From contig CM082585.2 of NCBI GenBank assembly GCA_040954595.2, forward strand, positions 3,038,001 to 3,102,000: a stretch of 64,000 nt of DNA, written 5' to 3'. Of this stretch, positions 47,385-57,587 are shown piece by piece. Position 1 is the stretch's first letter. Each line of letters opens with the position of its first letter. The position numbers and the translations under genes were made by a program. Under the pieces are notes generated by a model, which made no database searches, was not told where the DNA came from, and worked only from the letters and a program-made list of their open reading frames with translations. The DNA is from Balanoglossus misakiensis (taxonomy: Eukaryota > Hemichordata).

Positions 47385-48514
47385 CTTATCAAATGCGTTG
47401 AAATTTTATTTGCAGGCTTCTTGTGATGTTCTGAATCAAAGATATCACAATAGCAGGAAACCTTTGGCTGTTTTTTCATCATTCTGGTGCAGTGAATCAG
47501 CTATAGTTTCTTCTCCTGCTTCGCATAGCATATTGTTAAATACTCAGTATTCTGCTTGTCGGCTCAGCCTCGATATTTAGACTGACCATTGTTATTGTTG
47601 ACATATGATTCTATTCAGAATTACATTCAGTTTTTAACATTACACTCTACCTTATAGCCACAGTAGCTGTACGTGATGTCATAGACAGTATTTTTTTAAT
47701 ACAACTTGTACAAATGCTTTGTACAAGGGTTTTTAGATTCCTTTTAGGTTCCCATTGGTGTTCTTATCTATATTTGTGTTCTTATCTATATAATCATGTT
47801 TGTTTGAGTGTATGTGATAACAAAGTCTGAAAATCTTTGCAAACACTCCATATATCCGTATTTCGGAATATAGCTATTTTTCCAGTTTCCAAAGAGTTTT
47901 AAAAGTGATGTATGTCATAATATTGCCATGATACAGCCTGAAAATGTTATTTTTGTGATCAAAAGTGTACTTGTTGTCACCTGATCACACAGAATAAAGA
48001 CATGTTCGTATTCTATTTTATACACTTTACGGTCAATTCTGTTGTTTTTTGCTATAATTCCATACAAATCTGTTGTAAAAATTGTCCCCCCCCCAAAAAA
48101 ACCATTGATTATAAAATTTGTCCCCCCCCTAAAAACTGCTTTGTAAAAGTAACCCCCCCCCCCTGATATCCACCGCCCCCCCCCCTCCCTGTAAAAAACG
48201 AATGCTTCCTAAGTTCACGTTTAAGAATCAACTGATTGGACTTCGAGCCGTTTCTATAAGCTGTGAACGAGTTTAGACTGTGATTGGCAGAACAGGAAGC
48301 GGAATTTCGTGGCATTCCAGTTGTTAGCGGAGTCACCAGTGAAACTAGAACTTTCAACATGGCCGCCGCCCGAGTCGTGATTGATGACGTCTAGCCAATC
48401 TTCATGGTTCTGAATGAAATCCATAGAAACAGCAAAGATGGTTACTTGACGGAGGGAGAAGGATATATAGCTACAACATCAGTTATAGACGCAAACAACC
48501 TAAGATGCGTTTAG

Positions 48515-49380
48515 TTGTCGCGGGGTGTTTGTCGAATCTATTTGAATGGACAACTTGAGAGAGCCAAGCTTCTGAGTACGGGCATTACCGTCCAAAACCA
48601 GCAGGTGCGGCTTCATGAAACGAATCCCTTTGTGAGACGCCATAAAGGAATTAGACTCACTGTAAGGGTTAACAATACTCAGCAGAAAACTCACTGATCA
48701 CTGCCGGACTGTCTAAATACACATGTGAAGTAACTGAAATTGAGGATGAACGCTTGTGAGTGAATGGTAAGCTAGCTGAGTGCAGAACGGGCAATAGATT
48801 TGTATATGTAAAATCGATCACAACACCCATTCCAACCTATGGTGTTAAAATGGGAAAGTTTGTCACCAATGTCTTCAACTCGCTAGATAAGTTGCTGGAC
48901 TCAACCGAAATTACTCCATATACGAAGGCATCAGTGAACATGTCGGTTTGAGTGGAGAGATACATTTGTCACAAACGAATGAACGGCAAAGTAAAGGTGG
49001 CTCTCCTAAGACATGTAGGCGGAGGGATGAAATCAACGTATTAGAGACTTTTATTGATGAATGCCAATTCTCAGCAACCATGAGACGTTGCAAGAGAGCT
49101 ACTGGCAGATCAACACAAAGTGCAGCGATCAAGAACAAATCCAGAAAGAAGAGAAACAAGAACAAGAAAAAAGAAAAGGACAACCAAGAGACATCATCTG
49201 CAGCTGTTGACAATAATGAAAAAGATACTAGGGAACTTCGTCGCTCGCGATCGCTAGAGTCCATCTCACAGCGTACCACACTGTACTACAAGCAAGCGGT
49301 CAACAAACGCCGATCTCCGAATCAAAGAAGAGAACAACAACGCCTCCTGATCATCCTGGCAGTAAGCGCCACGATACAGG
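48515..49380 (+). pseudogene. Possible LINE ORF1-type fragments
   Basis: 48515-48697 reads YLNGQLERAKLLSTGITVQ and VRLHETNPFV, reminiscent of gag-like ORF1 proteins of invertebrate LINEs. A broken second block (48948-49403) is strongly basic (RKKRNKNKKKEK) and ends in a hydrophobic stretch. The position directly upstream of an ORF2 remnant supports the reading, but the match is by impression only. Confidence 0.3.
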
Positions 49381-49383
49381 TAT

Positions 49384-51215
49384 TTGCGTTTTGCGTCAAC
49401 TGAGAATATTTTGAAGTTGTGGTCAAGAAATTTGACGTTTTATGGTAAAGTTATTGTGTTAAAGACTTTAATAGCTTCCAGACTTACGTATGTTTTCAAT
49501 CTTTGTACTGTTTCTTATGATGTACTTGTCAAACTAGACAGATTATTTGCCTCATTTATTTGGGGTTCCAAAATTGATAAAATTAAGCGGTGCATTGGTG
49601 ATTATTCCGAAGATGGAATTAATGCACCAGATGTGTTCTGCCAGAATAAAGCCCTGAAAGCATCATGGGTAAACTGCCTGCTTTCAGAATCAGTTAATAT
49701 TTTGTTGCCTTCATGGAAGTTGATTCCTTATCATTATTCATATAAAGATGGAATTGCTGATGTTATATTTTTATGAACTTCACTGAGACAAGACATTGTC
49801 AGTGCTTTGTTACTTTGCCAAAGTTTTACAGAGAGGTTGTACTTGCCTGGTATGAGTGTGGCGGAGGAAATACTCCAATTAATGATACACAGTCTATCTT
49901 AAGGTTGCATTGCATGAAAAGTTGTGATTTTTGCCAAATTTTACTTTTTACATAAATCGGTAGGCCTAATACTGACCCACATCCTGACTAATACGTCTTG
50001 GCGGAAATGGTGCATAATCACCCACAAATAGCACTTTTCTGAATGAGTTCACAGCTTAGAAATAGGTATCAACAATGCAAATGGCCGTTTTTCTCAGTTT
50101 GCATTTTCGCTGCTCTTGACAACTTCAGAAGAAATTAGTTTCGCTCTGCGTAAGCCGAATTTGCTCAAATTTTAACAGGGGATTATGTATGACCCATCCA
50201 ACAAAACTGTATTTTTGTTAGTCGATAAAGTGTCCCTGGCGGGAATAAACTCTGATTCAATACAAATCACCGTGAATTTGATCAAATTTTACTAAAAATC
50301 TAACTTTCAAACGCTGTTACTCCTCAATGGAAGCAGATAACGCAAAACAAAATTGCCGTTTTTTTGCACGTGTACTCTAGTTTCGAATGACATATTAAGA
50401 TGCATGATGCATGGTCAACTTTTTTACATAATTTAAATTTAATGACATAATATCAAAAAATGTTTTTTATAACCCAAAATCGCCACCATTTCCGGGGATC
50501 AATAATATTTGCAACTCAAACAAAACTTCAAAAACTCAGCTTCCAGAATATATATGGTTTATGGGGGTTTCAGCGTTGTCTTTGATGAGAAATAGTCCTC
50601 TGAAAAAGTCTCGACGGTTTCATGCAATGCCACCTTAAATCAGGTTTTGTGGTGTAACAAACATATAGCATTTAAGGGTAAAACCATTTTCTTTCGCAAT
50701 TGGGTTGATGCGGAATTGTACACCTTAAAGATCTTGTAAAAAATACGGGTTTTGATATACCAGGTAGAAGGAATTTACGAGAAACTTGATAAACGGGTAA
50801 ATTGGATCTCAGAGCTGTTTCAATTGATTATGCAATCCCAATTCTCTGGAAAGCACATTGTACGAACTTGTGCAATGCTAACTTTAGTCAAAATGTTAAT
50901 GTTCAACTTAATGTAACTGTTTTGTCCAAATATCAGAGGAGAGTGATCAACTCTATCCGGTTGATAAAATTAAGGTCAAAGATTATTATAGGATCTTAAT
51001 CAACAAGAAATTTGTGTGGCCTTGGGTCACACAAATGTGGAATAGATTGTTCGATTCGAATGTAGATTGGATTTCAAGAACTATCAGCTTAACAGACGAA
51101 CGACGATGTTGTGCCTTCATGTACAATTTCCTGCATTTTATTTTACCAAATCAGAATAACTTTACAGAAATGGAAAAGTTCAAATACAATGTTAATAACG
51201 TATCCCCACCCCTAT
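49384..51215 (+). pseudogene. LINE ORF2 3' part (post-RT region), interrupted by a MITE
   Basis: 49384-49776 reads ILKLWSRNLTFYGKVIVLKT, LDRLFASFIWGSKIDKIKR and NKALKASWVNCLL, the conserved tail after the RT of LINE-1/Tx1-like ORF2. After a frameshift it continues LPKFYREVVLAWYECGG and TQSIL to 49902. Homology resumes at 50635 (LWCNKHIAFKGKTIFFRNWV). The end region at 51014-51200 (WVTQMWNRLFDSNVDWI, CAFMYNFLHFILP) matches the usual ORF2 C-terminus. Several frameshifts and stops make it dead. Endonuclease and RT palm are missing, so it is 5'-truncated. Confidence 0.75.
49903..50634. mobile_element. TTAA-target MITE nested in the LINE (732 bp)
   Basis: The termini ggttgcattgcatgaaa and tttcatgcaatgccacc are inverted with one mismatch. 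TTAA is duplicated exactly (49899-49902 and 50635-50638). Removing the element plus one TTAA leaves the LINE frame continuous across the junction. The interior has no transposase. TTAA fits piggyBac- or Kolobok-type mobilisation. Confidence 0.9.
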
Positions 51216-51451
51216 ATTAACACCTCATTCTCCCACCATCCCACCCCCTTCAACATAATCCGGCTTTCCTATTCCCCTTTCCAACATTGTTTTCAATAGC
51301 CCTGAGCCGTGTTATTTTCCGTTACTGCGGCGTTGCATTCAATTTCTCCATTCCTTATAGCTGCATGTGGTCGGGCCGGTATTAGTATGCACATCATGAA
51401 TGTTTTGCATTCCGATAAAGGAACATGTACAAAATTTTATTCACAAATTGC
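51216..51451. other. Flank between LINE remnant and duplicated block
   Basis: Nothing recognised. Confidence 0.3.
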
Positions 51452-52530
51452 TGGTACGTATACTGAAATTAGATATACAATGGCTAGGTATTTTTGTTAC
51501 ACCTTTTTTTGCCTTTTTTACCTTTGTAAAATGCATTGAAATGAAGATCCAGAAACGACACTCGAATATTTCTGCAGCAGAGACAGTTTCTCGCGTTAGG
51601 GAAACTGAAAGTATTTCATTGCAATATAGAGATAACTTTGCATCATATTTACAATACACTGTACTGTTTAATTGTCCAAAGCCGCTCCGTGCATATAGTT
51701 CTCGCGAATTGCAATTTCCCAACGAAAGAAAATACAATTATAAATGTGACCAACACTTGTTGTTGCCAGCACGAATTTAGGCGGCATGAAGATACACCAT
51801 CTGAATATCACAGTGTCCTGAACACCTGGTTGGCTACTGTATGGTAATTCACCATCTCAGTTTTAGAGATCCGGCAAATCTGACTATTGCGGGTTCTGCA
51901 TATGCTGTCTATCGGCCAGAACGCCAATTAACCACAATGAGAAGCTAATATACTTGACAGACTTGCTTAGACGCCCATTCTTTTTTCTACAGCAGCCTGG
52001 AAGATACACAAATTAAGGAGTTACAAAGCCATTTGAAACCAGCGGGTCGATAGGGAAGGCGCATTTGGGTAATTACAATGTAATTAGGCGAAAATCTGGT
52101 AGACTGAAATTTCGTTGTAATTGTATGACTTAACATTGAGAAACATCATGAACCCTCGCCTCGAAAGTTTTATAACATTGCTCGTTGGGTATTTCTTTGA
52201 ACCATCTGTCCTGGCTGACTGTTTAAAATCTAGTACTCATTCAGAAAGTTTCGCTAGAGGTTTGTAGGGGATTTTGTCGCTTCATAAATTTAGCAAAGGG
52301 TTTTATTCTCATAAATCCGGTTTGAATATATCACGTGATGAAAAAGCACACACTTGTTTACATCATATGACTACTATCTTCTTTTATTGGCGTAATTTTC
52401 TAATACATTTCTATGAAATGCATTAAGTTTGACTATTCCATGAACTTTACAGATACTGTAACATCTATTTCATCAGGCAACATAAAAATCGCAGTAAAAG
52501 AACTCCTCACCAAAGTGAGGGATGGAATAC
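51452..52530 (+). repeat. Dispersed direct repeat, copy 1 (pairs with 55498-55922)
   Basis: Segments around 51452-51530 (tggctaggtatttttgtt) and 52207-52522 (tcctggctgactgttta ... caccaaagtgagggatgg) match 55498-55570 and 55609-55922 in the same order and orientation, with about 75-80% identity by eye. Copy 1 has about 630 bp of additional DNA between them. Confidence 0.7.
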
Positions 52531-53800
52531 AGACAAGCGCCGTCGGGGATGGAAAAAGAAACTGGTTTGATCGGAACCCAGGAAAAGGGACCCGAGAATG
52601 CATCGTCACATTCCGATTCCTGAAAAGGGATACAATATCATGAATTAAGAAAAGAGTCGATCTAGTTTAATCTCAATACCAGGTTAATTGATTGGCAGTT
52701 TATATACTGTAGGCGATTCACAACAATTAAAAAATAGTAATCCTCCCTTATCGGCCCATGTTTCGCATATTTCACCCTATTTATATCGCGTCTGCGTCCT
52801 ACTTTTGTCCATTCTGCTCGTTTAACCTACGACTACAGGGAAAAGCAAGAATTTATATCCATTTTTTATTTTATCTGTATATTGATGTCAAAGACAAGGC
52901 GTATTATATTATGACAGAACTGTGCGCAATCTGTACCATACGGAAACTATTTTCACGAGTGATGGGGTGTATCCTGCATACCTTCCGAACGGTAGAGATC
53001 GCACGCAGAGGTCATGGAGTTCTGTTATTATTGCATAGTTTTCCTCACTTTGACGAAAAGTTTCGATCGCGGCGTATTGATATCCAATACAGTGATGCGC
53101 CAGAGATGATGCCACCCAACGACTGCCGTTCATTGGACAAAATGACACAATATTTGTTATGCAAAGTAGGGCCATGTCGGCCGATATCATCAGCGGTTTA
53201 GCTCTGATCGCGTGATCGCATCGATAATATTTGAGAACAATGGCGAAAGTGAGAGTTTTCTTAATATTCCAGGTCAAAACGACTTGCCAGAATATTTTTA
53301 AATCCCTACGTTTCAGCGATCATAACTTCGTTCTGGCGATGGAGTTCAATGTTTACAAACAGAACATATGAGCTTCCAAAAATACCAGAATTAATATTCC
53401 CCGGACCACTTAGAATACAGTGGTACAAATGCCATAATAATGGTTCACAGCAGACAAACCTTGCAATGGAAAGCGGTAATTCCGTTGGCATACAGTATCA
53501 CATCGCATTTCTCACAACTGGAAACCAACTTGCTTCCGTCACCAGGGCCCTGTATTTAATAGAATGGAAAATACGTCAGACAAGTACCTGATTTGTCAAA
53601 TTTGGGGAACAGTCTATATAATCGTGTAGTATATAAAACATTACTTGATAATTCTCACAGATTACTTTTCTTGTAGACATATGTGGTGTTGAGATGTGAA
53701 CCTTGGGGGGTGTCTTGACATATCTCGCTTCTACTGTTATACAGAAACATAGACAAGCAAAGACTTTAGTCTGCATGCATTTATTACCACATTATCTGAT
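52531..53800. other. Intergenic; ORFs on both strands judged random
   Basis: Open frames overlap on opposite strands near 52758-53277 without motifs or splice support. No gene is called. AATAAA on the minus strand (53785-53780) could serve the gene at 54164. Confidence 0.35.
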
Positions 53801-54103
53801 AAGGCCGGCGCCAAAATAAAAAAAATATGTGCTGTTCCGATTTCCCGACCTACCCTAATTTTAACCCGCCGACCCTAACCTTTTTAGAGCTTTGTAAACC
53901 CGGAAGTAAATATAATGATTTCAAATATACAAAATTTATTTAAAAAATGCGCGAAATATGACGAAATCGCGCGCATCTTGCAAGAGCTATGACGTCATTC
54001 TTCTACACTACGGCGGCCAGACAAATAAAAAAATTGCAAAATAAAAAATTCCCTACCTACCCTTTTTTGAAAACCATGTAATCGGAACTGCACATTTTTT
54101 TTG
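53801..54103 (-). mobile_element. MITE with TIR ...TGTGCTGTTCCGATT (copy 3)
   Basis: It starts aaggccggcgccaaaataaa and tgtgctgttccgatttcccg and ends accatgtaatcggaactgca. The interior matches copies at 20010 and 33282, including gagctatgacgtcattcttc-tac and cggcggccag. Confidence 0.88.
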
Positions 54104-54163
54104 ACTAATCAGCCAGTATTTCCAGAGTCAACAAGTGATTTACACATGTGCAGATAGCTTTTG

Positions 54164-54938
54164 TCAGTTAGTCATAAGGCCGGGCAAAGAAATGCGGTGC
54201 GTTATAAATATGAAAGGATGACTAGGCCTATATGATATTTTACGCACCAGATCGATATCTTCGGAAAGGCGTCTGTCTAATATTCCAACAATTGCAAAAC
54301 TAGTATCGGTCTTAAAGCCCACAGCGCACGTACTCGAACTTCGACTTATTTCCTGTACAAGACCAGCCCTGACGTTATTGGCCTTGGCGAACAGCTCTGA
54401 AGGATACTCGTCGGTTAATTCACAGTCTCCGTAAATCAATCCATCATCTGCGATCACATCAACTTTGCAGTTTTCAACGTGCAAAGAATGACTGTTCTCC
54501 TCATCCTCTTCTGTCACCATGGATCCACTCGCATGAAACGATATCAACACAACTATTGTTACGGCGGCAAATCGTTTAAATGTCTGAGGTGAAAAAACAG
54601 GAATTACTGAATTAGGCGTTTTTGTCGTCTTATTAGTGTAATGCTTTCATTATTCATATCATTCTGCTCGTTTCACAATTTTATGTTAGGCTGGCCATTG
54701 TTTATTACCAGTATTCTACCTCTGCGTTCACATCATGACGTTTTCAGCATTTTTATGGTCATGATTTGAACGTGTGTTTCCCTTTGGTCGCATTCACTAT
54801 GATGACCTGTTGACATCTGTGTCAAAAAGTACTAAGAATTCAATTATCAGGATATCAAGCATGATGCCCCGTTCTGGTCCAGCTTGACTGAACACATACC
54901 ATTTAGTATATTATGTAAGTGCTTTATGAACTTACCAT
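54164..54938 (-). CDS. Small secreted protein, 140 residues, two exons, family not recognised
   Basis: Exon 1 contains only the start codon (54938-54936), followed immediately by a donor (ATG|GTAAGT). Exon 2 runs 54583-54164 behind a good acceptor (ctgttttttcacctcag). The product begins MTFKRFAAVTIVVLISFHAS, a secretory signal, then an acidic stretch (VTEEDEENSHS) and a compact domain with three Cys (NCK, GDC, STC). The C-terminal part includes FAIVGILDRRLSEDIDLV and SHPFIFITHR, which faintly recalls serpin C-termini, but the length and the rest do not fit a serpin. A TATA box lies about 80 bp upstream of the ATG, and AATAAA about 380 bp downstream of the stop. Codon phase, splice sites, promoter and signal peptide agree, so the gene is probably real. 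Function unknown. Confidence 0.65.
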
Positions 54939-55017
54939 TGTGTGCGTATCACAGATGAATGCAAACATTGACAGCAAGGTTCATCTCAGCTATGTTGAAA
55001 CTTCTCGTGACTCCTCA

Positions 55018-55030
55018 CTTTATATATATA
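55018..55030 (-). promoter_or_regulatory. TATA box of the small secreted-protein gene
   Basis: The minus strand reads TATATATATAAAG, placing transcription start near 54990 and giving a 5' leader of about 50 nt before the ATG at 54938. Confidence 0.55.
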
Positions 55031-55497
55031 TTCAAATTGTATTTATAAGCACCGAGCTATTTTTGTCGTAAATTTCTTTTCCTAATTCTGTCTGTAAAAC
55101 AATACATGTGGTGGCGCCATATTGGAATATTTGCAAGTAGAACACATTCGTGGCGAACATGAAAACTGAAAGCACTAACTGCTACATGTGCATGTATGGG
55201 GCTCCTTGACTCCAAAGTCGTTTGGACAATTAGGTATATGTTGAGGAAAACTCTTTAATCTGTTTTTTTTCCCCATCCCTCTTGAACAAACCCTCACTAT
55301 ATTCTCTCCCAATTACCAACAATTAAGGTGTAAACAACGCCAACACCGGGTGATAGTAGCATAGCAGTGTTATTTTAAATTTCTGCAGGTTAATTTGCAT
55401 AGAATTATAATTATTGTGCCCAGCATTAGTAGATACCTCGTAATTATTTTTGTATTTCGGTAAAAGAAATGTATGCAAGACAGTGTGAACATAATGC

Positions 55498-55922
55498 TGG
55501 TACGTTTAGTACAGTTAAACATCAATGGCTGGGTATTTTTGTTCAAGTTTTTTTAACAACTTTTTGCCTAAGTTGTAATTATAGATACGACATACGAAAA
55601 TTTGTGTGTCCTGGCTGACTGTTTACAATCTAGTATTGATTCGGAAAGTTCTACTAGAGTTTTCTAGGTGAAAATGTCGCTTCATAAATTTGGTAAAATG
55701 TTAATTTCTGTTAATTCCCGTTCGAAAGACCACGAGATGAAACGTACACACTTGTTTGCATCAGATAAATGCTGTCTCCTTTTTTATTGGCGTCATTTTC
55801 GAATACATTTATGTGAAATGCACTCCAGTTTGACAATTCCATTAACATTAAAGACAAATCTATTTAATCAATCAAGCAGCATAGAAATCACAGTATGATA
55901 ACCCCTCACCAAAGCGAGGGAT
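55498..55922 (+). repeat. Dispersed direct repeat, copy 2 (pairs with 51452-52530)
   Basis: The sequence order matches copy 1 (tggctgggtatttttgtt ... tcctggctgactgtttac ... caccaaagcgagggatgg). The two copies lie on either side of the small secreted-protein gene. Confidence 0.7.
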
Positions 55923-56911
55923 GGCATATAATTAAGAAATTTTCAAAAATACCTCTGTCTTAAAACTCCCAATGTTCAGCGGAACATAATTTCTTAAGGA
56001 CTTAGTATCACAACCTGTCTAACACAATCTAATTTACCAGCTGATTTCCCCGTGGGTTTCCAAAAATGATACAAATCTCCGTCAACAATATCATAATTTA
56101 ACTTGAACGCATCAAGTGTACAGGTTGTTATGGAAGTTTCTTTTTAGAACCACTAGTGTTAGTCTGTGGGCCCAACCAGCAAAAAAAGGTTCTAGAAATG
56201 TCATTATGTTGTATAGGAATTTTGTACTACATGAAATTAGCTGGAAATGACGGGTGGTAAACTATTGATGTGAAATCAGGTCACTTCTACCAAAAATGAT
56301 GGACGAGAGAGCAATGACTATTTTAATTTATTTCATATACTATGTTCACAACTGCTATACTCCCATCAACTGGGGAAACTAAATGATTGAATTTTCTGTT
56401 TGAACAATTCATGTATTTTTTTTTTGCTAACACCTACACTACTATAGTCAGCACATGACATTATATACTTGAAAATGGAGAACTTTTTATCAAAACACTT
56501 CAGCTGATCTTGAATGCTGTCTGATATTTTTTTCAAAACGAATTTCTTTCACTTTTAGACGAGTACTTCTACTTGCACTTTTTTTCCAAACACATTTCTC
56601 ATAGCTTGCACTGGTGCAATTTGATATGAAAATGCACAATGAACTCCATCAGTATAACATAAGATACAAAATGACAGAATATATTTGTGTGAGACCAATT
56701 GTGTGTGCGTGCCATTTTAAGACTAAATTTAAAAATAGTTATTATTTTTAAACAATACAAACAGGATTTCATCAACCAAAACTGTTATGACTATGAAAAG
56801 ACTATTGCAGCGTTCATTGATTCGTTTTGTTTTACAAAGTAGAAAAAGAAGACACATTTAATACCAAATCAAGAACACAGGGAAATAAATCAAAAGGTAA
56901 AGTAACTGGAA
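55923..56911. other. Intergenic, AT-rich, nothing recognised
   Basis: No gene or bounded element is supported. Confidence 0.35.
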
Positions 56912-57066
56912 TAATAGAATCTCACACTCCGAAGGGCCTGGGATCGTATTTCTCATACGAGTTGGGGATTTTTTGTCCCACACTCGCCGCAGGCGAGTGT
57001 GGGACAAAATATCCCCGACGAGTGTGAGAAATACGATCCCAGGTCCTTGGTGTGTGAGATTCTATT
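56912..57066. repeat. Long palindrome P4
   Basis: Arms 56912-56988 and 56992-57066 (~75 bp) starting aatagaatctcacac pair with a few mismatches around a 3-bp loop. The centre reads CTCGCCGCAGGCGAG, shared in part with P2. Confidence 0.92.
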
Positions 57067-57098
57067 TCTCACACGACTACAAATTTGCGATATTCACG

Positions 57099-57104
57099 TT
57101 TATT
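57099..57104 (-). terminator. Candidate polyadenylation signal of the XDH/AOX-like gene
   Basis: AATAAA on the minus strand, about 485 bp after the stop codon. Confidence 0.3.
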
Positions 57105-57502
57105 TACAATAAAAGAACTAAATCAATAAAATACCCACTGATAACTGCATGACTGGTCATATATTGATCCGCCTCGCAAAACATAGTCCCCATTTCATCA
57201 AAACTTTACACTACACACATGCTACAAAAATGTGCCCAACACATAAAAAATATGGAGATATGCTTCCAGTGGCCTAAATTCGCGGGATTTCTGGAAAATA
57301 CAGCCGTTTTAAACTTTTTTTGCAAATCTGTCACCAACCACGTACACCCCTGTCGTCTGCTCATGACCTGATCACATTGTAGTTCCGGTGCGTGTACAAC
57401 AAGTCACACAATTGGATAATATTTGCTGGTTCTGAGGGGTATGAATATCATTATCCAATCAGAGCTCGTGTCAGATAACAGTTGTCTGTGTGCGCATCAA
57501 CA

Positions 57503-57567
57503 CAGAGTGTGGGATCGATTTGATCCCACACTCTCTATCCCACACTCCCAGCGGCCAGGAGTGTGAG
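57503..57567. repeat. Two small hairpins with GAGTGTGGGA arms
   Basis: agagtgtgggatc...gatcccacactct (57505-57534) and cacactcc...ggagtgtg (about 57541-57566) reuse the gagtgtggga motif of P4. They lie just beyond the XDH/AOX-like stop codon and may be remnants of the same repeat. Confidence 0.75.
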
Positions 57568-57587
57568 AACTTCAAATACCATGATAT

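Larger units (their letters stand above)
46668..48209. mobile_element. Harbinger-like element, G-run TIRs, TAA target duplication (1542 bp)
   Basis: The left end is gggagcattcgctttttaca then gggaggggggg. The right end is the inverse, cccccctccctgtaaaaaac-gaatgcttcc. TAA flanks both sides (46665-46667 and 48210-48212). The subterminal C-run blocks resemble those of the 40746 element. The interior has two acidic Ser-rich coding scraps (46903-47103 minus, 47261-47384 plus) but no transposase. Confidence 0.82.

Noticed and set aside
52758-53277. Overlapping 147- and 122-codon ORFs on opposite strands
   Set aside because: Mutual shadows without motifs. Composition looks random.
54164-54583. Assignment of the small secreted protein as a serpin fragment
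   Set aside because: Only the HPFIFITHR-like tail recalls serpins. The size, the signal peptide directly before and the absence of the reactive-loop hinge argue against it.
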